Positions 23,411 through 36,273 are shown, numbered from the stretch's first letter. The stretch is 64,000 nucleotides of DNA from Arthrobacter sp. C9C5 (GCF_013359735.1 NZ_JABFMX010000016.1:1-64000); one strand, 5' to 3'. Numbers and translations are program-made. Notes: generated by a model from the sequence alone, not told the origin.

Positions 23411-25204
23411 GTGCTCTTAAGCCTGATGGGGCGCCTGCTCGTCGCCCACAGGATGACCGTTCTGGCCATCATTTGCCTGCAGCTCGTGCAGACCACCGCC
23501 AACCTGATGCTCCCGACGCTCAACGCCGCCATCATCGACGACGGCATTGTCGCCGGCGACACGCCCGCGATCCTGCGCCTTGGAGCCTGGATGGCGGGAG
23601 TTGCCGCCCTCCAGGTCGGTACCGCCATCGCCGCAGGCTACCTCGGTGCCGTCGTCGCCATGCGCGTGGGGCGGGAGTTGCGCGAGGAGCTATTTGCCAA
23701 GGTGCAGACCTTTTCCTCGCAGGAAGTCGGCGTGTTCGGGGCGCCCAGCCTGGTCACCCGGGCTACCAATGACGTCACGCAGATCCAGAACCTCACCGTC
23801 CTGGTCTTCACCATGCTCGTCGCCGCGCCCGCCAGCTTCATCGGCGGCATCGTCCTCGCGGTGCGCCAGGACCTGCCGCTGTCCGGGATTGTGATGGCCG
23901 TGATCCCGGTGCTCGCGGGACTCATGCTGCTGATTGTGCGCCGGCTGATTCCGCTGTACCGGCGCGGCCAGGAACTCATCGACCGGATCAGCCGGGTCCT
24001 GCGCGAACAGATCGTCGGCGCCAACGTCATCCGCGGCTTTGTCCGGCAGGAGCATGAGATCCGGCGCTTCGATGCCGCCAACAGGGACCTCACCAGGAAC
24101 AACCTCGACTCGGCGCTGCTGGTGGCCGGCATGAATCCAATGATCATGGTGGTGGTCAACCTGTCCTCCGTCGCGGTGGTCTGGTTCGGCGGCCACCGGA
24201 TCCAGTCCGGTCAGATGCGGCTCGGCGCGCTGACCGCGTTTATCGCCTACATCCTGCAGATCCTGATCGCCATCATGATGGCCATGTACGTCTTCACGAC
24301 GGCCCCGCGGGCCGCCGCCTGCGCCGAGCGCATCCAGGTGGTCCTCGACACTGAACCATCCATCGGCGGTCCGGAGCCGGGAACGGCACTGTCGGCAGCG
24401 TCACCGCAGAAGCTGCCGCCCCCGGAACAGGCGCCTCGTTCGGGTCGCGGACCCGTCCCCGAAGGCGCCGTGGAGTTCCACGACGTCGCCTTCGCGTACC
24501 CCGGCGCCGAAGCCCCGGTCCTCAGCGGGGTCACGTTCACGGCCGCTCCCGGAACCACGACGGCGGTCATCGGCGCCACGGGGAGCGGCAAGAGCACGCT
24601 GCTGAATCTGTTGCCGCGTTTCCTTGACCCGACGGCGGGCAGCATCAGCATCGGTGGCCGCGGGACCCGCTCGCTGCCGCTGGCTGAGCTGCGTGGACTG
24701 ATTTCCATGGTGCCGCAGCATTCCTACCTTTTCTCCGGGACGCTCGCGGAGAACCTGCGGGTGGGCGGCCCGGACGCTAGTGATGCGGAACTGTGGCAGG
24801 CCCTGGAGACCGCCCAGGCGGGGGACTTCGTCCGCGACCTCCCGGGCGGGCTCGACGCGCCGGTCAGCCAGGGCGGTACAAACTATTCGGGCGGGCAGCG
24901 CCAGCGCCTGTGCATTGCCCGGGCGCTCCTCCGGCCCGCGCCCGTCTACCTTTTCGACGACAGTTTCTCCGCCCTCGACTACGGCACGGACGAGAGGCTG
25001 CGCGCCGCCCTGGAACCGGCGCTGCGGGCGGCCACCGTCCTGGTGGTGGCGGAACGCGTGTCCACGATCGAGGAGGCGGATCTGATCCTGGTGCTCGAGG
25101 ACGGCCGGCTGGTGGCCAAGGGCACCCATCAGGAACTGATGGAGTCGTCGCGGACCTACCAGGAGATTGCCGCCTCCCAGCTGGTGCTGGAGGAAACTCC
25201 GTGA
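23411..25204 (+). CDS. ABC exporter half-transporter (degenerate-site subunit)
   Basis: A 597-residue type I ABC exporter half: six membrane segments in residues about 1-310, then an ATPase domain. The ATPase shows Walker A GATGSGKST (near residue 390), Q-loop MVPQHSYLF, signature NYSGGQRQRLC and Walker B VYLFDDSFSALD. In the last motif the catalytic Glu is replaced by Asp (FDDS). This is the mark of the non-hydrolysing site in heterodimeric exporters such as BmrCD or TM287/288. The start is GTG with GGAGG upstream. The stop overlaps the GTG of the partner gene in a GTGA junction. The substrate is unknown, possibly a drug, lipid or peptide. Confidence 0.93.
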   Translation: MLLSLMGRLLVAHRMTVLAIICLQLVQTTANLMLPTLNAAIIDDGIVAGDTPAILRLGAWMAGVAALQVGTAIAAGYLGAVVAMRVGRELREELFAKVQTFSSQEVGVFGAPSLVTRATNDVTQIQNLTVLVFTMLVAAPASFIGGIVLAVRQDLPLSGIVMAVIPVLAGLMLLIVRRLIPLYRRGQELIDRISRVLREQIVGANVIRGFVRQEHEIRRFDAANRDLTRNNLDSALLVAGMNPMIMVVVNLSSVAVVWFGGHRIQSGQMRLGALTAFIAYILQILIAIMMAMYVFTTAPRAAACAERIQVVLDTEPSIGGPEPGTALSAASPQKLPPPEQAPRSGRGPVPEGAVEFHDVAFAYPGAEAPVLSGVTFTAAPGTTTAVIGATGSGKSTLLNLLPRFLDPTAGSISIGGRGTRSLPLAELRGLISMVPQHSYLFSGTLAENLRVGGPDASDAELWQALETAQAGDFVRDLPGGLDAPVSQGGTNYSGGQRQRLCIARALLRPAPVYLFDDSFSALDYGTDERLRAALEPALRAATVLVVAERVSTIEEADLILVLEDGRLVAKGTHQELMESSRTYQEIAASQLVLEETP

Positions 25205-27087
25205 GCGCCGACGTCGCCGCGCGGGGCGGGACGGCCGCAGCCAAATGGCGGACCGCCGGAAGGCTGCTGCGGCTCCTAAAACCGGTACGCCGCCGAATGG
25301 CCGGCGTCGTCGCCGCGACCTGCGCCTTCGCGGCGCTGAACGTGGCGGCGCCCAAATACCTCGGCGACGCCACCGACGTCGTGGTCCAAAGCGTCGTCGG
25401 CGGCACCTTCGACGAGCAGAGGCTCGGCCGGCTGCTGCTCGCGGTCGCCTTGATGTACCTGGGCGCCTCGCTGTTCAGCTGGATCCAGGGCGCCCTGACC
25501 GCGACGGCCGTGCAGCGGCTGGGCTACGGGCTCCGCGCCGCCGTGGAACAAAAGCTCCACGTGCTGCCTTCCAGCCATTTCGACGACCAGCACCGCGGCG
25601 ACGTGCTCAGCCGGGCCACCAACGACGTCGACAACGTCTCGCAGGCGCTCAACCAGTTGCTCAACCAGCTGATCATGTCGGTCTTGATGCTCACCGGCGC
25701 CCTGGCCATGATGTTATGGCTGTCGCCGCTGCTGGCCGTGATCGCGCTGGCCTCGGTCCCGGTCTCCACCTTGATCACCGTGCTCGTGGCGCGGCGGTCG
25801 CAGGCGCACTTCACCGAGCAGTGGGCCAGCACCGGCGAACTGAATGCCCACTTGGAGGAGTTCTTCACCGGGCACGAGGTGGTCAAGGTCTTTGGCCGGC
25901 AGGAGGCGGCTGCGGCCACCTTCGGGGAAAGCAACACGCGGCTCTTCCGGGCAGCCTCCAGCGCGCAGTACGTGTCCGGCGTCGTGCAGCCCCTGATGAT
26001 TTTCGTCTCCAACCTCAACTACATCGCCGTCGCCGTGATCGGCGCGCTCCAGGTGGCCGCCGGGAGCATGACGATCGGGGGCGTCCAGGCCTTCATCCAG
26101 TTCAGCAGGCTCTTCAGCCAGCCGATGGGCCAGATCGGCGGAATGCTCAACCTGATGCAGTCCTGCGTGGCCTCCGCGGAACGCGTCTTCGCGCTGCTGG
26201 ACGCACCGGAAATCCCCGCAGACGCTGCGGAGCCTGCCGCCGGCGCCGCCCGTGCCGTCGCCGTGCGCGCCGCCGACGTTTGCGCCGCCGACGCGGAGTC
26301 CGCCGCCGCGGAGCCCGGACCTCCGGGGCGGGTCAGCTTCGAAGGCGCGACGTTTGGCTACAGTCCCGGTGCCCCCGTCGTGGAGGACCTCTCCTTCACG
26401 GTGGAGCCGGGCCAGATCGTGGCGATCGTGGGGCCGACCGGGGCCGGAAAGACCACGGTGGTCAACCTCCTGATGCGGTTCTATGAACTGGACGCCGGGC
26501 GGATCACCGTGGACGGCATCGACATCGCCGAAATGCCGCGCGACGCGTTGCGCTCGGCCTTCGGCACCGTGATGCAGGACGCCTGGCTGTTCACCGGCAG
26601 CATCCGGGAGAACATCGAATACGGCCGGCCCGGCGCCAGCGACGGCGAGATCATCGCCGCGGCGCAGGCCAGCCACGTGGACCAGTTCGTCCGCTCCCTC
26701 CCGGCCGGCTATGCCACCATGCTCGGCAACGACGGCGACTCCCTCAGCCGCGGCCAGCGCCAACTCATCTCGATCGCCCGGGCGCAGCTGGCCGGTCGCG
26801 GTGTCCTGATCCTCGACGAGGCCACCAGCTCGGTGGACAGCCGCACCGAAGCGCAGATCCGGCAGGCGATGGCCAGGCTGCGGCAGGGCCGGACCAGCTT
26901 CGTGATCGCCCACCGCTTGTCCACGGTCCGGGACGCTGATCTAATTCTGGTCATGGACCACGGACGGATTGTTGAACAGGGAAACCACCAGGAACTGATG
27001 GCGGGGGGCGGTTTCTACGCCGCGCTCTACCGGGCCCAGTTCGCTGGCCGCGAACAGCCCGAGAGTGTTCTGGAGCCTGAACTGTGA
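25201..27087 (+). CDS. ABC exporter half-transporter (canonical-site subunit)
   Basis: The 628-residue partner of the preceding half-transporter. It has six membrane segments in residues about 25-340. An Ala/Pro-rich linker (near 355-380) leads into the ATPase domain, with Walker A GPTGAGKTT (near 417), Q-loop VMQDAWLFTGSIRENI, signature SLSRGQRQLISIARAQL (Arg in place of the usual second Gly or Gln) and Walker B VLILDEATSSVD with the catalytic Glu intact. The start GTG overlaps the previous stop (GTGA), and its own stop overlaps the GntR start in the same way. Equal expression and heterodimer formation are therefore likely. Confidence 0.93.
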   Translation: MSADVAARGGTAAAKWRTAGRLLRLLKPVRRRMAGVVAATCAFAALNVAAPKYLGDATDVVVQSVVGGTFDEQRLGRLLLAVALMYLGASLFSWIQGALTATAVQRLGYGLRAAVEQKLHVLPSSHFDDQHRGDVLSRATNDVDNVSQALNQLLNQLIMSVLMLTGALAMMLWLSPLLAVIALASVPVSTLITVLVARRSQAHFTEQWASTGELNAHLEEFFTGHEVVKVFGRQEAAAATFGESNTRLFRAASSAQYVSGVVQPLMIFVSNLNYIAVAVIGALQVAAGSMTIGGVQAFIQFSRLFSQPMGQIGGMLNLMQSCVASAERVFALLDAPEIPADAAEPAAGAARAVAVRAADVCAADAESAAAEPGPPGRVSFEGATFGYSPGAPVVEDLSFTVEPGQIVAIVGPTGAGKTTVVNLLMRFYELDAGRITVDGIDIAEMPRDALRSAFGTVMQDAWLFTGSIRENIEYGRPGASDGEIIAAAQASHVDQFVRSLPAGYATMLGNDGDSLSRGQRQLISIARAQLAGRGVLILDEATSSVDSRTEAQIRQAMARLRQGRTSFVIAHRLSTVRDADLILVMDHGRIVEQGNHQELMAGGGFYAALYRAQFAGREQPESVLEPEL

Positions 27088-27476
27088 GCTCCGCCGAACG
27101 TGCCGCGGCACAATTTCCAGGCAGCTGGAAGCCCAACACCGGGAGTTCGGTGCCGCTGTTTGAGCAGCTCCGGCTGAACATCATCGAGCAGGCGGACAAC
27201 GGCACCCTGGCGCCGGGGACCCGACTGCCCGCCGTCCGCAGCCTGGCAGGGGAGTTGGGGGTGGCACCGCACACCGTGGCGCGCGCTTACAAGGAGCTCG
27301 AGGCCGCCGGCGTCGTGGCGACCCGCGGCCGGAACGGCACCGTCGTCTGCGCCCGGGACGAGGCCTGGGGCTCGCTGACCGCTGCCGCCTCGGAGTTCGC
27401 GGCCGCGGCCAAAGCCCAGGGCGCCAGCTTCGCCGAGGCCGTTCAACTACTGGCGGCGGCGTACGACCGCCACTAG
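27084..27476 (+). CDS. GntR family transcriptional regulator (YtrA-like)
   Basis: A 130-residue winged-helix repressor of the short YtrA subfamily, which lacks a large effector domain and usually regulates adjacent ABC transporters. The DNA-binding domain spans residues about 13-80: VPLFEQLRLNIIEQADNGTL, then the recognition part LPAVRSLAGELGVAPHTVARAYKELEAAG split by the turn. The C-terminal 50 residues are Ala-rich and helical and should form the dimer interface. It overlaps the upstream exporter gene by GTGA, so it is the last gene of a three-gene operon. The TGTGACA repeats upstream of the operon are candidate targets. Confidence 0.9.
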   Translation: MSSAERAAAQFPGSWKPNTGSSVPLFEQLRLNIIEQADNGTLAPGTRLPAVRSLAGELGVAPHTVARAYKELEAAGVVATRGRNGTVVCARDEAWGSLTAAASEFAAAAKAQGASFAEAVQLLAAAYDRH

Positions 27477-27500
27477 CACACCGGCCCTCCGAATAGATAT

Positions 27501-27516
27501 TCGAAGAAGTTTTCGA
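27501..27516 (+). promoter_or_regulatory. candidate SOS (LexA) box for uvrA
   Basis: TCGAAGAAGTTTTCGA matches 10 of the 12 fixed positions of the actinobacterial LexA consensus TCGAAC-N4-GTTCGA. It lies 15 nt before the uvrA GTG start. A second, weaker inverted repeat (GAATA-GA-TATTC) abuts it upstream. Confidence 0.5.
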
Positions 27517-27530
27517 TTAGCATTGGAGGC

Positions 27531-30503
<2,973 letters not shown>

Positions 30504-30547
30504 CGCGGGTTCGTTGCCTGCGAGGCGCCACACGCACCATGACGCAC

Positions 30548-30595
30548 AAATGCCCTGCTGCTGCCGGACTCCCGGCAGCAGCAGGGCATTTGCGC
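30548..30595 (+). terminator. uvrA terminator
   Basis: A perfect 20-bp stem (30548-30567 with 30572-30591) with a 4-nt loop. The left arm begins AAATGCCCTGCTGC, so the right arm ends in GGGCATTT. It can act in both directions. Confidence 0.8.
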
Positions 30596-30699
30596 ATCGC
30601 GGGCCGAACGGCAGGGCGGGCCCGGAAGTAACCCCTGATGTATTCCCGAAGGAGTATGCGAATTTCTGGCATCCCCCTACTCGTGAGAAACTAAGGCCC

Positions 30700-31449
30700 G
30701 TGACGCCTATAACCGTGCCCGTGATCTTCGACCTTGACGGCACTCTTGTCGATCCGGCCGGGGGGATAACGGACGGAATCGCAGCAGCCCTCACCGAACT
30801 TCGCCTCCCGGTTCCGGGGAAGTCCCGGATGGACGCCATGATCGGACCCAAGTTGAGCCATTCGCTCACGGAGATCGCCGGCGTCCCGGCGGCCCTGCTG
30901 GATGACGCCATCCGGATCTATCGCGCGCACTACGTTTCCACCGGCATCGCGCAGGGCAGGCTCTACCCGGGAATACGCAGCCTCCTCGAGGACTTTGCCG
31001 CCGCTGGCCGCCCCCTCGCCGTTGCCACCCAGAAGCCGGAGGGACTGGCCCGCGTTGTGCTGGCGCACCACGGTATTGCCGGGCTCTTCCACAGCATCCG
31101 CGGCTCCGCCGCCGACGAGACCGGCGGGGCCCCGGATACGGGTCACGTCCCCGCAGGCAAGGCCGACATCGTCGCGGCCGCCCTCTCGGACCTCGCTGCC
31201 GCGGCTCCTGCGACGGCCGGTCTGGGCGTCATGGTGGGGGACCGGGCGCAGGACGTGGCCGGGGCGGCTGCGAACGGACTGGACTGTGTCGGCGTAGGCT
31301 GGGGTTTTGCGCCCGACGGCGAACTGCACGAGGCCGGCGCCGTCGAGATCGTGCACACCACCACGGCGCTTCACGCTACGATCACCAGACTCTCCGAACG
31401 CCCGGGGACCACAGCCCTGAATGAGGTGCACACCATTGGCAATGTTTGA
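30700..31449 (+). CDS. HAD hydrolase, phosphoglycolate-phosphatase-like
   Basis: A 249-residue haloacid dehalogenase-superfamily phosphatase. Motif I is VIFDLDGTLVDP with the nucleophilic Asp near residue 11. Motif II/III elements are LAVATQKPEGLARVVL (near 105) and a Lys in HVPAGKADIV. Motif IV is GVMVGDRAQDVAGAAANG (near 175) with the metal-binding Asp. A helical cap (residues about 18-85) puts it with PGP/pyrophosphatase PpaX-like enzymes. The substrate is not evident. I chose GTG 30700, since the longer frame upstream runs across the uvrA terminator hairpin. Its 3' end overlaps the start of the acyltransferase gene. Confidence 0.85.
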   Translation: MTPITVPVIFDLDGTLVDPAGGITDGIAAALTELRLPVPGKSRMDAMIGPKLSHSLTEIAGVPAALLDDAIRIYRAHYVSTGIAQGRLYPGIRSLLEDFAAAGRPLAVATQKPEGLARVVLAHHGIAGLFHSIRGSAADETGGAPDTGHVPAGKADIVAAALSDLAAAAPATAGLGVMVGDRAQDVAGAAANGLDCVGVGWGFAPDGELHEAGAVEIVHTTTALHATITRLSERPGTTALNEVHTIGNV

Positions 31450-32104
31450 CGCGATCCGCTGGACGACCCGCGGGCTCATTTCCTCGACCTGTCGTCCCAC
31501 CGTGATCGGCCTCGAGAACGTGCCCAAGGAGGGTCCCTTCATCGTGGCGCCGAACCACCTGTCCTTCCTCGACAGTGTGATCGTCCAGGCCCTCATGCCG
31601 CGCCCCGTGGCCTTCTTCGCCAAAGCGGAATATTTCACCACGGGCGGCGCCAAGGGCAAGCTGATGAAGTCCTTCTTCGAAGCCGTCGGCTCCATTCCGG
31701 TCGAACGCGGCGAACAGGCGGCCAGCGTCCAGGCGCTGAAGACGCTGCTGGACATCCTCGACGCCGGCAAGGGCGTCGGGATCTACCCGGAGGGCACCCG
31801 CTCCCGTGACGGCATCCTCTACCGCGGCCGCACCGGCGTCGGCTGGCTGGCCCTCACCACCGGCGCCCCGGTGATCCCGGTGGGCCTGATCGGCACCGAA
31901 AACCTGCAGCCGGCGGACAGCAACAAGGTCACCCCGCAGCACTTCACCATGAAGGTGGGCGAGCCGCTGTACTTCGACAAAACCGGCCCGGACCATTCCC
32001 TGCCGGCGCGCCGCCAGGTCACGGACCGGATCATGGACGCCATCGCCGAACTGAGCGGGCAGCAGCGGGCCACCACCTACAACCAGAGCAAAAGCGTCGA
32101 TTAG
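31436..32104 (+). CDS. 1-acyl-sn-glycerol-3-phosphate acyltransferase (PlsC family)
   Basis: A 222-residue membrane-associated acyltransferase that adds the second acyl chain during phospholipid synthesis, or a related lipid acylation. The catalytic motif is NHLSFLD (the HX4D box, near residue 38) and the substrate-binding motif is GIYPEGTRSRDG (near 117), preceded by the glycerol-phosphate contact VPVERG-type segment IPVERGEQ. I propose TTG 31436 (LAMFDAIRW), with GAGGTG about 8 nt upstream. ATG 31421 and ATG 31442 are in the same frame and possible. It overlaps the end of the HAD gene, so the two are probably coupled. Confidence 0.88.
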   Translation: MAMFDAIRWTTRGLISSTCRPTVIGLENVPKEGPFIVAPNHLSFLDSVIVQALMPRPVAFFAKAEYFTTGGAKGKLMKSFFEAVGSIPVERGEQAASVQALKTLLDILDAGKGVGIYPEGTRSRDGILYRGRTGVGWLALTTGAPVIPVGLIGTENLQPADSNKVTPQHFTMKVGEPLYFDKTGPDHSLPARRQVTDRIMDAIAELSGQQRATTYNQSKSVD

Positions 32105-32183
32105 CCGCTGCTCCCGGCCGCGCACATGCGTCCGCGCCCACCCATCCGGGAGCCGACGGTCGGGGCGGTCCCGCCCGGCTTAG

Positions 32184-32189
32184 TAGAAT
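32184..32189 (+). promoter_or_regulatory. putative -10 box (TAGAAT) for uvrC
   Basis: TAGAAT lies 6 nt before the GTG at 32196, the best match to the -10 consensus among the leaderless candidates here. Confidence 0.5.
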
Positions 32190-32195
32190 GGACTA

Positions 32196-34205
32196 GTGGC
32201 AAATCCAGCTAGTTACCGTCCCCAGACGGGGGAGATCCCGACCAACCCGGGCGTGTACCGCTTTCGCGATCCGCATGGCCGGGTCATTTACGTCGGCAAG
32301 GCCAAGAACCTCCGTTCCCGGCTGAACTCCTACTTCGCCAACCCCGCGGGCCTGCTGCCCAAGACGTATGCCATGGTGCACACCGCCAGCAGCGTGGAAT
32401 GGACCGTCGTGGGCAGCGAGCTGGAATCCCTGCAGCTCGAATACACCTGGATCAAGGAATTCAAGCCGCGGTTCAACGTCATGTTCCGCGACGACAAGAG
32501 CTACCCGTACCTCGCCGTCACGATGGGGGAGAAGTACCCCCGGGTGCAGGTCCTCCGCGGCGAACGGCGCAAGGGGACCCGGTATTTCGGGCCCTACACG
32601 GCCGGCGCCATCCGCGACACCATGGACACCCTGCTGCGGGTCTTCCCGGTCCGCAGCTGCAGCCCCGGCGTGCTGAAACGCGCAGAAGCCAGCGGCCGGC
32701 CCTGCCTGCTCGGCTACATCGACAAGTGCGCGGCGCCCTGCGTCGGACGGATCTCGGCGGAGGACCACCGCGCCCTGGCCGAGGACTTCTGCGCCTTCAT
32801 GGGCGGCGAAGCCAAACGCTTCGTCTCCCGGCTCGAGAAGGACATGGCCGCCGCCGTCGCGGAGCTCGACTACGAACGCGCGGCCCGGGTGCGCGATGAC
32901 ATCATCGCGCTGAAGAAGGTCTTTGAACGCAACGCCGTGGTCCTGGCCGAGGACACCGACGCCGACGTGTTCGCGCTGCACGAGGACGAGCTCGAGGCCG
33001 CAGTCCAGGTCTTCCACGTCCGGGGCGGCCGGATCCGCGGCCAGCGCGGCTGGGTGGTGGAAAAAGTCGAGGACACCACCACCCCCGACCTCGTCGAGCA
33101 CCTGCTCCAGCAGGTCTACGGCGAGGAGGGCGAAAGCCAGGGCCGGATGCCCCGCGAGGTGCTGGTCCCGGCCGAGCCCAGCAACGCCGTCGAGCTGGCC
33201 CAATGGCTCAGCGGGCTGCGCGGGGCCCGGGTGGACATCCGCGTCCCGCAGCGCGGCGACAAGGCCACGCTGCTCTCCACCGTCCGGGACAACGCCGAAC
33301 ACGCGCTCAAGCTGCACAAGTCCCGGCGTGCCGGCGACCTGACCATGCGTTCCCAGGCGCTCCAGGAACTGCAGGAAGCCCTGGACCTTCCGGTCGCGCT
33401 GATGCGGATCGAATGCTTCGACATCTCGCACATCCAGGGCACCAACGTGGTCGGCTCCATGGTGGTGGTCGAGGACGGCCTGCCGAAGAAATCCGACTAC
33501 CGGAAATTCTCGGTCACCGGCGCCGCGGCCAACGACGACACGGCCGCAATGCACGACGTCCTGACGCGCCGCTTCCGGAACTACCTGCAGGAACAAGCCG
33601 ACAAAACGGCCGACGGTTCCGGACCGCTGGCCGCCGCCCAGGCCGCCGCCGTGGCCGACACCCCGGTCGCGGACACGACGACGCCGGCGCCGCGGACGAA
33701 GTTTGCCTACCCGCCCAACCTCGTCGTCGTCGACGGCGGCAAGCCGCAGGTGAACGCGGCAGCGAAGGCCCTGGAAGAACTCGGCATCGAGGATGTCTAT
33801 GTGGTCGGGCTCGCCAAGCGGCTCGAGGAGGTCTGGCTGCCCGACAGCGACTTCCCCGTCATCCTGCCCCGCGCCTCGGCCGGTCTCTACCTGTTGCAGC
33901 GGATCCGGGACGAGGCGCACCGCTTCGCCATCTCCTTCCACCGGCAAAAGCGCGGCAAGGCGATGACAGTCTCCGCGCTCGACGGCGTGCCCGGCCTCGG
34001 CGACTCCAAACGCAAGGCCCTCCTGAACCAGTTCGGCTCGGTGAAAAGCATCAAGGCCGCCACGGTCGAGGAGCTGACGGCCGCCAAAGGGGTCGGGCCG
34101 GCCCTCGCCGGCGCCATCGTGCGGCATTTCAACGCGGCGGAGGACGCGGAAGGGCCGGCCGCCCCGGCCGTCAACATGACGACCGGCGAAATCCTCGAAA
34201 CTTAG
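32196..34205 (+). CDS. uvrC: excinuclease ABC subunit C
   Basis: The dual-incision nuclease of nucleotide excision repair, 669 residues. The N-terminal GIY-YIG domain begins [23 protein letters not shown] (3' incision). CxxC-type zinc contacts lie around [23 protein letters not shown] domain ([19 protein letters not shown]) contacts UvrB. The RNase H-like domain holds [20 protein letters not shown] (5' incision), and two C-terminal helix-hairpin-helix motifs ([20 protein letters not shown]) bind DNA. The region near residues 460-510 carries an Ala/Thr-rich insertion. The start is GTG; the gene appears leaderless and is the first of uvrC-rapZ-yvcK-whiA. Confidence 0.98.
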   Translation: MANPASYRPQTGEIPTNPGVYRFRDPHGRVIYVGKAKNLRSRLNSYFANPAGLLPKTYAMVHTASSVEWTVVGSELESLQLEYTWIKEFKPRFNVMFRDDKSYPYLAVTMGEKYPRVQVLRGERRKGTRYFGPYTAGAIRDTMDTLLRVFPVRSCSPGVLKRAEASGRPCLLGYIDKCAAPCVGRISAEDHRALAEDFCAFMGGEAKRFVSRLEKDMAAAVAELDYERAARVRDDIIALKKVFERNAVVLAEDTDADVFALHEDELEAAVQVFHVRGGRIRGQRGWVVEKVEDTTTPDLVEHLLQQVYGEEGESQGRMPREVLVPAEPSNAVELAQWLSGLRGARVDIRVPQRGDKATLLSTVRDNAEHALKLHKSRRAGDLTMRSQALQELQEALDLPVALMRIECFDISHIQGTNVVGSMVVVEDGLPKKSDYRKFSVTGAAANDDTAAMHDVLTRRFRNYLQEQADKTADGSGPLAAAQAAAVADTPVADTTTPAPRTKFAYPPNLVVVDGGKPQVNAAAKALEELGIEDVYVVGLAKRLEEVWLPDSDFPVILPRASAGLYLLQRIRDEAHRFAISFHRQKRGKAMTVSALDGVPGLGDSKRKALLNQFGSVKSIKAATVEELTAAKGVGPALAGAIVRHFNAAEDAEGPAAPAVNMTTGEILET

Positions 34206-34245
34206 CTAGCGCCGGCAATCTTAGCTAGGGTAAGGAGCTGAGGCA

Positions 34246-34279
34246 GGCGCACGGCCGGCAGGCAACTGCCGCGTGCGCC
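34246..34279 (+). other. bulged hairpin between uvrC and rapZ
   Basis: GGCGCACG-gc-CGGCAG (34246-34261) pairs with CTGCCG-CGTGCGCC (34266-34279) around GCAA, leaving a 2-nt bulge. No U-run follows, so it may be an RNA stability or processing element rather than a terminator. The octamer TTAGCTAG occurs at 34202 and 34221 just upstream. Confidence 0.5.
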
Positions 34280-34320
34280 GGCGTCACGGCAGAGCAGACA
34301 GCAGAGATGGGGCACGACTG

Positions 34321-35244
34321 ATGACAGAGTCAACGGCAGGATCCGGCATGGAGGCGGACGGCTTGACCCCCGTCAAGCCGATCGAGGCGGAACTGCTCGT
34401 GGTGACCGGGATGTCAGGGGCCGGGCGGAGCACCGCCTCGGACGCCCTCGAGGACCACGGCTGGTACGTGGTGGACAACCTGCCGCCCCAGATGCTCGGC
34501 ACGCTCGCGGAGCTGGTCTCCCACGCGCCGGGCTCGATCTCCAAACTCGCCGTCGTCGTCGACGTCCGCAGCAAGGACCTCTTCGCGGACATCCGCGCCG
34601 CGCTGCGCAACCTCGAAGCCAGCGGCGTCACTTTCCGGGTGCTGTTCCTGGACGCCAGCGACGACGTCCTGGTCCGGCGCTTCGAACAGGGCCGGCGGCC
34701 GCACCCGCTGCAGGGCGGCGGCAGGATCCTCGACGGCATCGCCGCGGAACGCGAGCTGCTGCATGAGCTGCGCGAATCCTCCGACATCGTGCTGGACACC
34801 TCGACGCTCAACGTCCACGGCCTCGCGACCGCCATCACCGAACTGTTCAGCGAAACCGGCCCGGTGGCGCTGCGGCTGAACGTCATGAGCTTCGGCTTCA
34901 AGTACGGGCTGCCGGTGGACGCCAACTTCGTCGCCGACGCCCGCTTCATCCCCAACCCGCACTGGGTTCCGCAGCTGCGCCCGCACACCGGGCTGGACAA
35001 GGACGTCAGCGACTACGTGCTCGAGGCGGAGGGCGTCAACAACTTCGTGGAACGCTACGTGCTGGCCCTGGAACCCGTCCTGGACGGCTACCGGCGCGAA
35101 AACAAGCACTACGCAACCATCGCCGTCGGCTGCACCGGCGGCAAGCACCGTTCCGTCGCCGTGGCGGTTGAACTGTCGCGGCGGCTGGCGCAGTACCCCC
35201 GTGTCACGGTCACCACGACGCACCGGGATCTGGGCCGCGAGTAA
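34321..35244 (+). CDS. rapZ: RNase adapter protein RapZ (nucleotide-binding, YvcJ family)
   Basis: A 307-residue P-loop protein of the RapZ/YvcJ family. In E. coli it steers RNase E to the glmZ small RNA; in Gram-positives the role is less clear. The P-loop reads [18 protein letters not shown], with Arg in place of the Walker A Lys, as in mycobacterial homologues. Later signatures are [13 protein letters not shown] (near residue 49), [13 protein letters not shown], and the C-terminal [19 protein letters not shown] and [23 protein letters not shown] 34321 (MTESTAGSG) is chosen. Its stop shares a base with the yvcK start. Confidence 0.93.
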   Translation: MTESTAGSGMEADGLTPVKPIEAELLVVTGMSGAGRSTASDALEDHGWYVVDNLPPQMLGTLAELVSHAPGSISKLAVVVDVRSKDLFADIRAALRNLEASGVTFRVLFLDASDDVLVRRFEQGRRPHPLQGGGRILDGIAAERELLHELRESSDIVLDTSTLNVHGLATAITELFSETGPVALRLNVMSFGFKYGLPVDANFVADARFIPNPHWVPQLRPHTGLDKDVSDYVLEAEGVNNFVERYVLALEPVLDGYRRENKHYATIAVGCTGGKHRSVAVAVELSRRLAQYPRVTVTTTHRDLGRE

Positions 35245-36263
35245 TGGCGCTCCTGACCGGGCCGCTGCCCCTGGTGCCGGCCGCCAGTGCGGCCTCCGCC
35301 GGCCAGCAGGACAAAGGCCCCTCCGTGGTCGCCCTCGGCGGCGGCCACGGCCTCTCCGCCTCACTCTCGGCCCTGCGCCTGCTCACCTCGGAACTGACCG
35401 CCATCGTCACGGTCGCCGACGACGGCGGTTCCTCCGGCCGGCTGCGCGACGAGTACGGCGTCCTGCCGCCAGGGGATCTCCGGATGGCCCTGTCCGCACT
35501 GTGCGACGACACCGACTGGGGCCGGACCTGGCGCGATGTCATGCAGCACCGGTTCAAGCCCGGCAAGGGCCGCGGCGGTTCGCTCGACGAACACGCCATG
35601 GGCAACCTGCTGATCGTCACCCTCTGGGAGCTGCTCGGGGACGCCGTCGTCGGACTGCAATGGGCCGGAGCGCTGCTCGGCGCCCGGGGCCAGGTCCTGC
35701 CGATGTCCACCACCCCGCTCACCATCGAAGGCGAGGTGCGCGTCGGGATGCCCGACGGCACTTCGGAGCTGCAGACCGTCCGCGGACAGGCCAAGTGCGC
35801 CGTCGCGGGTTCGCTTGAAGCAGTCCGCCTGCTGCCCGAATCGGCCCCGGCCTGCGTCGAGGCGCTGACCGCGATCGAGCTCGCCGACTGGGTGGTCCTG
35901 GGCCCCGGCTCCTGGTACACCTCGGTGCTGCCGCACCTGCTGCTGCCGGAGATGCGCGATGCGCTGTGCAAGACGGAGGCGCGGCGCTGTCTCACGATGA
36001 ACCTCGCCACGGACACCAAGGAGACCCTCGGAATGTCCGCCGCGGACCACCTGCGCGTGCTGCGCGACTACGCGCCGGACTTCAGCGTCGACGTCGTCCT
36101 GGCCGACCCCGCCTCGGTGCCGGACCTCCCGGATTTCGAGCGCGCGGCCGGGATGCTGGGAGCAGAGGTGGTCTTGGGTAAAGTAGGGGCGTCGAGCCGC
36201 CGGCCGATCCACGACCCGCTGCGCCTGGCAACGGCGTACCACGACATTTTCGGGAACAGGTAG
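35244..36263 (+). CDS. yvcK: gluconeogenesis factor YvcK family protein
   Basis: A 339-residue protein of the YvcK/CofD-like family. In Bacillus and mycobacteria it is needed for growth on gluconeogenic carbon sources and for cell-wall and shape control, and it binds UDP-sugars. The N-terminal motif [20 protein letters not shown] is followed by [17 protein letters not shown], the hallmark DDGGSSG loop. Further conserved pieces are [22 protein letters not shown] and [20 protein letters not shown]. The start ATG shares a base with the rapZ stop (TAATG), and whiA follows after 10 nt. A single transcript with uvrC, rapZ and whiA is likely. Confidence 0.93.
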   Translation: MALLTGPLPLVPAASAASAGQQDKGPSVVALGGGHGLSASLSALRLLTSELTAIVTVADDGGSSGRLRDEYGVLPPGDLRMALSALCDDTDWGRTWRDVMQHRFKPGKGRGGSLDEHAMGNLLIVTLWELLGDAVVGLQWAGALLGARGQVLPMSTTPLTIEGEVRVGMPDGTSELQTVRGQAKCAVAGSLEAVRLLPESAPACVEALTAIELADWVVLGPGSWYTSVLPHLLLPEMRDALCKTEARRCLTMNLATDTKETLGMSAADHLRVLRDYAPDFSVDVVLADPASVPDLPDFERAAGMLGAEVVLGKVGASSRRPIHDPLRLATAYHDIFGNR

Positions 36264-36273
36264 GAAAGGTGCC

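Noticed and set aside
34321..35244. Arg in the RapZ P-loop as a sign of an inactive or novel variant
   Set aside because: The same substitution occurs in mycobacterial homologues, so it is a lineage trait and not a peculiarity of this gene.
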